From positions 1 through 5,244 of the forward strand of contig PKWH01000080.1 of the NCBI GenBank assembly GCA_003131985.1: 5,244 nt of DNA, in the 5' to 3' direction. The DNA comes from Acidobacteriota bacterium (GTDB taxonomy: Bacteria > Acidobacteriota > Terriglobia > Acidiferrales > UBA7541). The position numbers were made by a program, and so were the translations under genes. Shown one piece after another: positions 1 to 5,244 of the stretch (its first letter is position 1; the number at the start of each line of letters is the position of its first letter). The notes under the pieces were generated by a model. It was not told the DNA's origin. It was given only the letters and a program-made list of their open reading frames with translations, and ran no database searches.

Positions 1-392
1 GTGGCGCCGCTGATCGCCACTCCGTTCTTGAACCACTGATAGGTCAGTGTTGCCGCGCCCGTCGCCGTCACGCTAAACGTTCCTGTTTGTCCAACTTCCA
101 CGGTCAGGCTCACCGGCTGCGTGATAATCGTCGGAGGCAGTGGCTTCGCGCCTTCAAATCCGCCGTTGCACGCCCACATACTTAGCAGAGCGAAGATTGC
201 AACCAGACCGCTCGCCGCACGAACGATGGCTCGATGGTCCAAGACGGAATGGTTTTCAACGCGATTGTTACCATGGCGCTCGGTGGAGCTTGGCGCCGCT
301 GCGCCGGCCGGTACAAAACTCGCAAGGGTACCGAGCAGGCCATGAAGATAGACCGACAAAATCCGCTGAGTACCTCGACGAGCGCGTAGCAC
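1..392 (-). CDS. Ig-like domain lipoprotein, N-terminal part (C-terminus beyond the window)
   Basis: The reverse strand is open from an in-frame TAG at 414-416 to the window edge. Seen: a charged stretch, a hydrophobic run (GLVAIFALLSMWA), then Cys at 168-170, which looks like a lipoprotein signal with a loose lipobox (MWA-C). A short linker and a PPTIITQPVSLTVEVGQTG segment follow. The read ends in YQWFKNGVAISGA, with the core Trp of a bacterial I-set/Ig-like domain. Such domains are usually tandem in surface or adhesin-like proteins, so the missing part probably holds more of them. The start is uncertain. GTG at 392-390 has GAGGAG (407-402) nine bases upstream but leaves about 50 extra residues before the signal. 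TTG at 242-240 would give an ideal 24-residue lipoprotein signal but has no clear ribosome site. The domain call is firm; the start and the lipid anchor are inferred. No specific function is claimed. Confidence 0.72.
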   Translation of the reverse strand, partial: MLRARRGTQRILSVYLHGLLGTLASFVPAGAAAPSSTERHGNNRVENHSVLDHRAIVRAASGLVAIFALLSMWACNGGFEGAKPLPPTIITQPVSLTVEVGQTGTFSVTATGAATLTYQWFKNGVAISGA

Positions 393-524
393 GATTGGAA
401 TCTCCTCATCTGACTATATCCAGAATTAAGGGTCCCACTTCGCTTTCGGCGCGGAACAGCCCCAATTAGCTATTAATTCTTTCGTGTGCGTGATGCTAGG
501 GCCTGGAGCTTTAAGGTAAAGTTT

Positions 525-534
525 GCGGGCCCGC
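525..534. repeat. 10-bp perfect GC palindrome
   Basis: GCGGGCCCGC is exactly self-complementary with no spacer. It could be a binding site for a dimeric protein or simply chance in GC-rich DNA. No T-tract follows, so it is not an intrinsic terminator. The functional meaning is unknown. Confidence 0.35.
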
Positions 535-568
535 GCATGTCGCCAGGGGCGTCTGCGATGTGCTCGAA

Positions 569-588
569 GAAAATGTGAAACCATTTTC
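569..588. repeat. 7-bp inverted repeat with 6-base spacer
   Basis: The arms GAAAATG (569-575) and CATTTTC (582-588) are perfectly complementary around a 6-base spacer (TGAAAC). The size and AT-rich arms would suit a dimeric repressor operator or a weak hairpin. No run of T follows, so a terminator is unlikely. It lies about 120 bases before the short ORF at 708 and about 270 bases before the permease start. Confidence 0.4.
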
Positions 589-596
589 ATCCATTT

Positions 597-617
597 AGCT
601 TCCAGCTTCTAGCTTCT
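597..617. repeat. Tandem heptamer repeat, three copies of AGCTTC(C/T)
   Basis: Three contiguous heptamers are present: AGCTTCC (597-603), AGCTTCT (604-610) and AGCTTCT (611-617). Just before them CCATTT occurs twice ten bases apart (581-586 and 591-596). The heptamers lie wholly in non-coding DNA. They may be a small tandem repeat or a fragment of a dispersed intergenic repeat family; the window alone cannot decide. Confidence 0.55.
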
Positions 618-695
618 GGTTAGTTGTGCGGGCACTGGGAAGAATGCGGGAATCGCTGAGCAACCTCGGTGAAAAATTGCGATTCAGAGCTAAAC

Positions 696-702
696 AAGGA
701 GG
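696..702 (+). promoter_or_regulatory. Strong Shine-Dalgarno sequence before a 19-codon ORF
   Basis: AAGGAGG is a near-complete anti-Shine-Dalgarno match, five bases before the ATG at 708. It is the best ribosome site in the window, stronger than those of the full-length genes. Its presence is the main reason to take the short ORF downstream seriously. Confidence 0.6.
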
Positions 703-707
703 TACCC

Positions 708-767
708 ATGCTCAACATTGAAGGACGGTTTTGGGCGCCGTTTAAAGCATGCGTCGTTAGGTCTTGA
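708..767 (+). CDS. Possible 19-residue leader peptide or gene remnant
   Basis: ATG at 708 opens 19 codons (MLNIEGRFWAPFKACVVRS) ending in TGA at 765-767. I recognise no family. The evidence for translation is the AAGGAGG five bases upstream. The permease gene starts 94 bases after the stop, in a different frame. One option is a leader peptide or upstream ORF. Another is the decayed 5' end of an older gene: some ADOP-type permeases have an extra N-terminal cytoplasmic segment with an Arg/Trp/Phe-rich start, and this peptide faintly resembles one. However, the 94 bases between show no further similarity in any frame I read. It has no run of codons for a single amino acid, so classical attenuation is not indicated. 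Confidence 0.3.
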   Translation: MLNIEGRFWAPFKACVVRS

Positions 768-848
768 ATCTCTCAAGCTTTGATCTCTGTGAACAAAACG
801 GCCGCTCGAATCGTATCAATCGCCATACTTCAAGTCGTTTATTGTATC

Positions 849-854
849 GGAGAG
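849..854 (+). promoter_or_regulatory. Ribosome binding site of the permease gene
   Basis: GGAGAG lies seven bases before the ATG at 862 and fixes this start. The nearest in-frame stop upstream is TGA at 790-792. No other ATG, GTG or TTG occurs in that frame between the stop and 862. Confidence 0.7.
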
Positions 855-861
855 AGCAAAC

Positions 862-3288
862 ATGATCGACCTGCTACGCGACGCTCGCTTTGGATTCCGT
901 CTGCTCAGGAAAAACCCAGGCTTCACATCCGTGGCCGTTCTCGCACTTGCCCTCGGCATCGGTGCGAACACCGCCATTTTCAGCGTCGTCTACGCCACAC
1001 TGCTCGCACCACTGCCCTATCCTCATCCCGAACAACTGACGGTAGTGTGGTCGAAAATTCAGGGCGAGAAGAATGTAGTTGCGGCTGGAGATTATCTGGA
1101 TTGGAAGAATGAGAGCGCTGTTTTTCAGGGCTTGGCGGCGTGGAGTGGCACGAACGTGAACCTGGCGACCGCCAGTCGCCCTGAGTTAGTCCCGGGTATT
1201 TCGGCCACTCCCGGCTACATCGCGATAATCGGGCAGCCATTGTTGTTAGGCCGCGATTTCTCGCCGGAGGAAGGCGAAGTTGGCAAGGATCACGTCGCCG
1301 TTCTCACCAACGCTCTTTGGAAGGACCGCTTCGCAAGTGACCGCGGAATCATCGGCCGCCAAGTCCAAATGAACGGCGAGCCTTATACGATCGTCGGGGT
1401 TCTAACTCCCGGAGCGGCCGATCACTCCCAGAGCAAATTGTTTGTATCCCTGGCTTTCAAGCCCGAGCAAATCAATCACGATTTTCACTGGCTGGTGGTC
1501 GTGGGCCGACTCAAGGCTGGAGTCACATTGGCGCAGGCCAACGCTAATATGGACTCCGTGACCCGCCACATCGCCGAGGTTTACCCCAAATCGAACCAAG
1601 GTTGGGGGGCCATGGTCGAGCCTCTAAAAAATGATTTCCTCGATCGTGATGTGATCCGCGGTCTCTGGTTGCTCCTGGGCGCCGTTGGCTTCGTCCTATT
1701 GATCGCTTGCGCCAACGTCGCAAACCTTCTGCTCGCCCGCGCTATCACGCGCCAAAAGGAAGTTGCGGTGAGGGCTTCCGTGGGCGCCACCCGCGCTCAG
1801 GTCTTCCGCCAGTTTCTGGTGGAGAGCCTCTGCTTGGCATCTTTGGGAGGTGTATGTGGCATAGTCCTCGCTTGGGGACTACTGAAACTGATTATGGTCA
1901 TGATGCCCCCTTTCACGCTTCCATCCGAAGCGGACGTCCGGCTCAATATTCCGGTTCTGCTCTTCACTCTCGCAGCTACAACGCTCGCGGGCGTTCTATT
2001 CGGCTGTGCCCCGGCGTGGCAGGCAACGCGCCTGAATTTGAACGACGTCTTGAAGGAAGGTGGCCGGTCTGCCGTGGGCGCCAGCCGCCACGGGCTGCGC
2101 CGCAGCCTCGTCGTCGCCGAGTTTGCTCTGGCGCTCAGTCTGCTCGCTGGAGGCGCTCTTGCCATCCACAGTTTGTGGAATGTTGCTCACGTAGACCTTG
2201 GCTTCCGCAGCGATCATTTGCTCACATTCCGTCTTCCCGTGGCACAAGGTCAGCTGAAGGACCCGCAGCAGATCACCGCGTTCTATCGCCAGCTTCTAGA
2301 AAAAATGCAAGCGCTCCCGGGCGTTACCTACGTCTCCGCATCCGAGGGCATGCCGCTGCAGGGCGTCAACTTCGGCATGCCGTTTCAAATCCTCGGCAAG
2401 GAAGTCGAGGATATGTCGAAGCGTCCCGGTGCAGGCTTCAACATGGTCACGCCTCAGTATTTCCAGGTATTCGGCATTCGCATGGAACAGGGACGTGCCT
2501 TGACCGAGCAGGATTTAGCCGGGGGTGTTCCGGTCGCGGTTGTAAACGAAGTCTTTGCGAAGAAATTTTTCGCCGGCGTCGATCCGCTCGCGCAACGCAT
2601 TCTCGTTGAGAAGCTGATACCCGGCGTCACACAACTCGGGCCCCCGATCACCTTTCAAATCGTCGGCGTTTACCACAACGTCCGTAACGGTGGCCTCCAA
2701 ACTGAGGGCTTCCCCGAAATCGACGTACCTTTCTGGCAGAGTCCGTGGCCGCAGACAGCAATCGCCGTCCGCGCCACCCTCGATCCCGCCACTTTGAGCA
2801 AGGCCATTGCCGATGTCGTCCAATCCATGGATCCCAACCTACCTTTGGGCGACGTCAAAACGATGGAGCAAATCAAGGATGAGTCCCTAGCCGGCGACCG
2901 CTTCGAGGCATTTCTGTTCGGAGGCTTCGCCGCTGTCGCACTCCTGCTCGCAGCACTGGGGATTTACGGAGTGATGTCGTTTGCTGTCGCCCAGCGAACG
3001 CACGAAATTGGATTGCGCATGGCGCTCGGCGCTAGCACTGGCCGCGTGCTTCTGCTCATCCTGCGCGAAGGCATGATCTTGGCCTCCGTTGGACTGCTTC
3101 TAGGGCTCTGTGGAGCTTATTTTGTCGGCCGGGCCATGCACAGTCTTTTGTTCGATGTTGGCAACATCGACCCCGCTGCTTTCAGCGCGGTCGCTGTTCT
3201 CCTGATCGCTTCCGCGCTTCTGGCATGCTGCGTCCCCGCCCTGCGTGCCACTCGCGTCGATCCCATGCGGGCTCTTCGCGAAGAATAG
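862..3288 (+). CDS. MacB/FtsX-type duplicated orphan ABC permease (ADOP family)
   Basis: An 808-residue inner-membrane protein, complete and of normal length for the family. It has two similar halves. Each has a leading transmembrane helix (about 21-45; about 416-437), a large periplasmic MacB-PCD domain (about 46-260; about 440-675) and a three-helix FtsX domain. In half one the helices are near 267-290, about 318-345 and 364-386; in half two near 684-707, 738-757 and 773-795. Family signatures are the N-terminal RLLRKNPGFT and LALGIGANTAIFSVV, the cytoplasmic KEVAVRASVGATR (299-311) and its counterpart HEIGLRMALGAS (714-725), and the C-terminal RATRVDPMRALREE. MacB relatives use ATP hydrolysis to drive periplasmic conformational change, in efflux or lipoprotein handling. 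No ATP-binding gene is adjacent here, hence 'orphan'; the ATPase, if any, must be encoded elsewhere. Substrate unknown. No frameshift or missing segment is visible. Confidence 0.93.
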   Translation: MIDLLRDARFGFRLLRKNPGFTSVAVLALALGIGANTAIFSVVYATLLAPLPYPHPEQLTVVWSKIQGEKNVVAAGDYLDWKNESAVFQGLAAWSGTNVNLATASRPELVPGISATPGYIAIIGQPLLLGRDFSPEEGEVGKDHVAVLTNALWKDRFASDRGIIGRQVQMNGEPYTIVGVLTPGAADHSQSKLFVSLAFKPEQINHDFHWLVVVGRLKAGVTLAQANANMDSVTRHIAEVYPKSNQGWGAMVEPLKNDFLDRDVIRGLWLLLGAVGFVLLIACANVANLLLARAITRQKEVAVRASVGATRAQVFRQFLVESLCLASLGGVCGIVLAWGLLKLIMVMMPPFTLPSEADVRLNIPVLLFTLAATTLAGVLFGCAPAWQATRLNLNDVLKEGGRSAVGASRHGLRRSLVVAEFALALSLLAGGALAIHSLWNVAHVDLGFRSDHLLTFRLPVAQGQLKDPQQITAFYRQLLEKMQALPGVTYVSASEGMPLQGVNFGMPFQILGKEVEDMSKRPGAGFNMVTPQYFQVFGIRMEQGRALTEQDLAGGVPVAVVNEVFAKKFFAGVDPLAQRILVEKLIPGVTQLGPPITFQIVGVYHNVRNGGLQTEGFPEIDVPFWQSPWPQTAIAVRATLDPATLSKAIADVVQSMDPNLPLGDVKTMEQIKDESLAGDRFEAFLFGGFAAVALLLAALGIYGVMSFAVAQRTHEIGLRMALGASTGRVLLLILREGMILASVGLLLGLCGAYFVGRAMHSLLFDVGNIDPAAFSAVAVLLIASALLACCVPALRATRVDPMRALREE

Positions 3289-3375
3289 GTGATTCCCCTA
3301 AGTGACGCCATTCCGTCGCCAATGCCTGGTAAGTCAGGATAACCGCAGACTGGCCCACTACCGCAATCCTGCCGC

Positions 3376-3418
3376 AAGACAAATTGGCTCTTTACAGCTA
3401 TAATTAATTCTTTATATT
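3376..3418 (+). promoter_or_regulatory. Sigma70-like promoter(s) of the MocR-thioesterase operon
   Basis: The best pair is -35 AAGACA (3376-3381), a 17-base spacer and a perfect -10 TATAAT (3399-3404). Transcription would start near 3411, leaving about 27 bases of leader before the ATG at 3438. A second, overlapping pair is TTTACA (3391-3396), 16 bases, TATATT (3413-3418), each box matching five of six consensus bases. Its start would be near 3425. This AT-rich patch stands out from its GC-rich surroundings. Which pair is used cannot be decided here. Confidence 0.6.
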
Positions 3419-3425
3419 GGCCTAC

Positions 3426-3430
3426 AGGGA
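3426..3430 (+). promoter_or_regulatory. Ribosome binding site deciding the MocR start
   Basis: AGGGA lies seven bases before the ATG at 3438. The longer frame could begin at TTG 3417, but that codon has no ribosome site, overlaps a possible -10 box and lies only about six bases after the likely transcription start. ATG 3438 is therefore preferred. Confidence 0.55.
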
Positions 3431-3437
3431 CGAGCCA

Positions 3438-4976
3438 ATGCTTCCACTACATTTACAGCCCGAAAGTCACATACCGCTTTACGTGCAACTGCGCGATCAG
3501 CTTCGCGCTCTGGTCCATTCCGGGGAACTTCGCACGGGCGATCGCATCCCTGCAAGCCGCGAGCTGGCCACGCAACTGGGCGTACACCGCACGACTGTGG
3601 CGAACGCATACGCCGAGTTGGAATCGGAAGGAATGATTCAAGGACACGTCGGCCGCGGCACATACATTTGTGGCGCTCCGGCAAAGCAGTTCACTCCGCC
3701 TCCGCGTGCGAACGGCAATGGCGGCGGGATGCGTTGGGAATCAATTTTTGCGGACGAGCGAGCCGACGAAAATCTCACTCGCTTGATGCCGGATGTTCCG
3801 CCCGATTCGATTGCGTTTATAACAGCTCGGCCCTCCGAAGAGTTTTTTCCAGTTGAAGAATTTCGGCGCTGCTGCAATGCGGTACTGCGCAGTAATGGCA
3901 GAGACGTCTTGCAGCTCGGTTCCTCGGACGGGTACGAGCCGCTGAAGCGCGTCCTTATTGAATTCCTTCGCGCGGACGGCCTGCACGTTCGCAGCGAGCA
4001 GCTCCTGATCACGGGTAGCTGCCAGCAAGCCATCGATCTGGTGTGCAAAGCCTTTTTGCGTCCGGGCGATTCGGTAGCCCTCGAGAACCCGGCATATCCG
4101 GGGGCAGTGGCGATATTTGCCGGAGCGCGTGTGCGTATGTTGGCCGTTGGCGTTGAAACGGACTCCCGGCGCATCGGCCATGTCGGCCTGGATCTGGACG
4201 CGCTCGAATCCGTGCTGTTGCAGAACCGCGTGAAATTCATTTTCGTCACGCCCGATTTTCACAATCCAACCGGGACAATGCTTCCTCTGGCGGAGCGCCG
4301 CAGGCTTCTCGAAATTGCTTCGCACTATCAAGTGCCCATCATCGAGGATTCAATTTACGCGCGGCTGCGGCTGCGCGGCACTGCGCTGCCATCGCTGAAG
4401 GCGCTCGACAAGTCTGGAAATGTGATTCAGATCGACAGTTTTTCGAAAATTGCGTTCCCGGGATTGCGCGTCGGCTGGTGCATCGGTCCGGAAAATGCCA
4501 TCGAGCGTTTGCGGTTGGTGAAGCAATCCACCGATTTGCACACGGACCAACTGGCCCAGGCGACTCTTGCCGAATTTGTGCGCCGCGGATACCTGGCGCG
4601 GCACATGGCCAAGATGAAGAAAGTTTACCGCGACCGTCTGGAGGCTATGGAGTCCGCGCTCGAAAAATACATGCCGAAGGAAGCCACATGGACGCGCCCC
4701 GAAGGCGGGATGTCTGTCTGGGTAACTCTGCCGCCCGGCTTCGATGCCGGTGAGCTGCTGATTCATCTTCGCGAGCGCGGCGTGCTTTTCGTCCCAGGAC
4801 GCTATTTCTATTTGCAGAATCCGCAACCCAACACTTTGCGGCTCGGTTTCGCAGGCTTAGACGAGAAGAAGATTGCTCGCGGCGTGCAGACGTTTAGCGA
4901 GCTATTGAAAGTTGAGTTTCAAAAGCGCCAGCGCGGCGCGAGAAGCGAATTGCCCTCGCGTGTGGCATTCGTTTAG
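3438..4976 (+). CDS. MocR-family regulator: GntR winged helix fused to PLP aminotransferase-like domain
   Basis: A 512-residue cytoplasmic protein counted from ATG 3438. Residues about 11-78 form a GntR-type DNA-binding domain, with the helix-turn-helix near 37-62 (IPASRELATQLGVHRTTV). A linker of about 30-40 residues leads to a fold-type I aminotransferase domain (about 115-495). The PLP-site residues are present: TGSCQQ (192-197) for the phosphate, NPAYPG (217-222), Asn276 in HNPTGT, Asp304 and Tyr307 in EDSIY, the Schiff-base Lys337 in SFSK, Arg344 in PGLRVGW and the carboxylate-binding Arg468 in NTLRLGF. It should therefore bind PLP and could keep some catalytic activity. The catalytic part most resembles 2-aminoadipate/KAT-type aminotransferases. 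Known relatives (GabR, PdxR) sense amino compounds or PLP and regulate GABA use or PLP synthesis; neither pathway is visible here, so the effector is unknown. The repeats upstream suggest autoregulation. The thioesterase gene follows after five bases. Confidence 0.92.
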   Translation: MLPLHLQPESHIPLYVQLRDQLRALVHSGELRTGDRIPASRELATQLGVHRTTVANAYAELESEGMIQGHVGRGTYICGAPAKQFTPPPRANGNGGGMRWESIFADERADENLTRLMPDVPPDSIAFITARPSEEFFPVEEFRRCCNAVLRSNGRDVLQLGSSDGYEPLKRVLIEFLRADGLHVRSEQLLITGSCQQAIDLVCKAFLRPGDSVALENPAYPGAVAIFAGARVRMLAVGVETDSRRIGHVGLDLDALESVLLQNRVKFIFVTPDFHNPTGTMLPLAERRRLLEIASHYQVPIIEDSIYARLRLRGTALPSLKALDKSGNVIQIDSFSKIAFPGLRVGWCIGPENAIERLRLVKQSTDLHTDQLAQATLAEFVRRGYLARHMAKMKKVYRDRLEAMESALEKYMPKEATWTRPEGGMSVWVTLPPGFDAGELLIHLRERGVLFVPGRYFYLQNPQPNTLRLGFAGLDEKKIARGVQTFSELLKVEFQKRQRGARSELPSRVAFV

Positions 4977-4981
4977 GAACC

Positions 4982-5244
4982 ATGCTGCTTGCACCCAATC
5001 CGACGAACACATGCTTCGGCTGCGGCGGCGCGAATGACCGTGGAATGAAGCTCACCTTCGAGCAGGACGACGCCAGCAAGCGCATTCGCGGAGCTTTCAA
5101 GCTGGGCGCTGAATATCAGGGCGGCCCGGGATTTATTCATGGCGGAATTATCGCCACCGTCCTCGATGAAGCTATGGGCAAGGTCTGCCGCTTTCGCGCA
5201 GTGCGTGCGGTGACGGCGGAACTGATCGTGGAATATTTGAAGCC
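4982..5244 (+). CDS. PaaI-like hotdog-fold thioesterase, N-terminal part (C-terminus beyond the window)
   Basis: ATG at 4982 opens a frame that stays open through the window edge, giving 87 full codons. Residues 11-24 read CFGCGGANDRGMKL, a Cys-x-x-Cys opening common in one branch of PaaI/4HBT-like thioesterases. Residues 53-63 (HGGIIATVLDE) match the HGG motif and following helix with the Asp/Glu that acts in hotdog thioesterases. The family hydrolyses acyl-CoA or related thioesters in the cytoplasm; the substrate here cannot be told. The start is five bases after the MocR stop. The only ribosome-like sequence, AGGA, overlaps that stop and is close to the ATG, so translational coupling is likely. 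It may act on a product or effector tied to the MocR regulator, but that is inference. Typical members are about 130-160 residues, so roughly half is seen. Confidence 0.85.
   Translation, partial: MLLAPNPTNTCFGCGGANDRGMKLTFEQDDASKRIRGAFKLGAEYQGGPGFIHGGIIATVLDEAMGKVCRFRAVRAVTAELIVEYLK

Larger units (their letters stand above)
393..861. other. Divergent intergenic region without a convincing full gene
   Basis: This 469-base stretch separates the minus-strand lipoprotein gene from the plus-strand permease gene. I find no ORF in it with recognisable family similarity, and no tRNA- or rRNA-like structure. It contains a 10-bp palindrome, a 7-bp inverted repeat, a tandem heptamer repeat and a 19-codon ORF with a strong ribosome site, each listed separately. 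Promoters for both flanking genes should lie here. On the minus strand a TATAGT (418-413) sits just upstream of the GAGGAG site but lacks a good -35 box, so I do not call it. Confidence 0.6.
3318..3439. repeat. Four ATTGGC/GCCAAT half-sites around the MocR promoter (candidate operator)
   Basis: The hexamer ATTGGC occurs at 3383-3388 and 3416-3421, and its complement GCCAAT at 3318-3323 and 3434-3439. The copies at 3383-3390 and 3432-3439 extend to a perfect 8-bp inverted pair, ATTGGCTC and GAGCCAAT. The two direct copies are 33 bases apart, about three helical turns; the outer upstream copy is 65 bases from the next. One copy sits between a -35 and a -10 box, one overlaps an alternative -10, and the last overlaps the MocR ATG. 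These positions suit repression. MocR proteins such as GabR are known to bind direct repeats about three turns apart at their own promoters. That this MocR protein binds here is inference. Confidence 0.5.

Noticed and set aside
413..418. TATAGT (minus strand) as a -10 box for the lipoprotein gene
   Set aside because: There is no good -35 at proper spacing, and the transcript start would fall on the ribosome site itself.
140..469. Plus-strand open frame of 109 codons at the left edge
   Set aside because: It lies opposite the Ig-like domain gene, whose minus-strand translation matches a known domain; the plus-strand product resembles nothing.
768..861. A frameshifted ADOP N-terminal cytoplasmic segment between the short ORF and the permease
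   Set aside because: The permease frame upstream of 862 reads to a stop at 790 without family-like residues, and the other frames show no match either.
1707..2609. A 300-codon plus-strand open frame inside the permease gene
   Set aside because: It overlaps the permease in another frame, its translation is rich in Arg, Pro, Ser and Gly with no recognisable domain, and the permease frame has clear family motifs throughout.
3304..3338. Possible terminator hairpins after the permease (GACG/CGTC at 3304-3317; CCTG/CAGG at 3325-3338)
   Set aside because: The stems are only four base pairs and no T-tract follows, so an intrinsic terminator is not supported.
3638..4331. Long minus-strand open frames (about 200 codons) opposite the MocR gene
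   Set aside because: They are shadows of the high-GC coding frame, with low-complexity, domain-free translations and no credible ribosome site.

Overview
The window looks like chromosomal DNA from a moderately GC-rich bacterium, most likely an acidobacterium. The main evidence is the central gene, a duplicated MacB/FtsX-type permease with no ATPase gene beside it. It has the N-terminal signature typical of the acidobacterial duplicated orphan permease (ADOP) family. The start of an Ig-like-domain surface lipoprotein at the left edge fits the same group. Lineage is inferred from family resemblance only; no rRNA or other phylogenetic marker is present.

Layout. Positions 1-392 (minus strand) hold the N-terminal part of an exported protein with a lipoprotein-like signal and one bacterial Ig-like domain, cut by the window edge. 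Positions 393-861 are a gene-poor divergent intergenic region. It holds a 10-bp GC palindrome, a 7-bp inverted repeat, a tandem heptamer repeat of AGCTTC(C/T), and a 19-codon ORF preceded by the strongest Shine-Dalgarno sequence in the window. Positions 862-3288 (plus) encode the 808-residue orphan permease. Positions 3289-3437 are a short intergenic region with a sigma70-like promoter and four copies of ATTGGC/GCCAAT, a candidate operator. Positions 3438-4976 (plus) encode a MocR-type regulator, a GntR winged helix fused to a fold-type I PLP aminotransferase domain. Five bases later, at 4982, the N-terminal part of a PaaI-like hotdog thioesterase begins and runs off the right edge.

How the genes relate. 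The MocR gene and the thioesterase gene are almost certainly co-transcribed from the promoter near 3376-3418. The repeats around that promoter suggest that the MocR protein controls its own operon in response to an amine, amino acid or PLP-linked ligand. The permease and the Ig-like lipoprotein point away from each other and are probably separate units. I see no transposase, integrase, CRISPR array, tRNA or rRNA. The least ordinary parts are the repeat cluster upstream of the MocR gene, the MocR-thioesterase pairing and the short ORF upstream of the permease. None of these shows a clearly new system.
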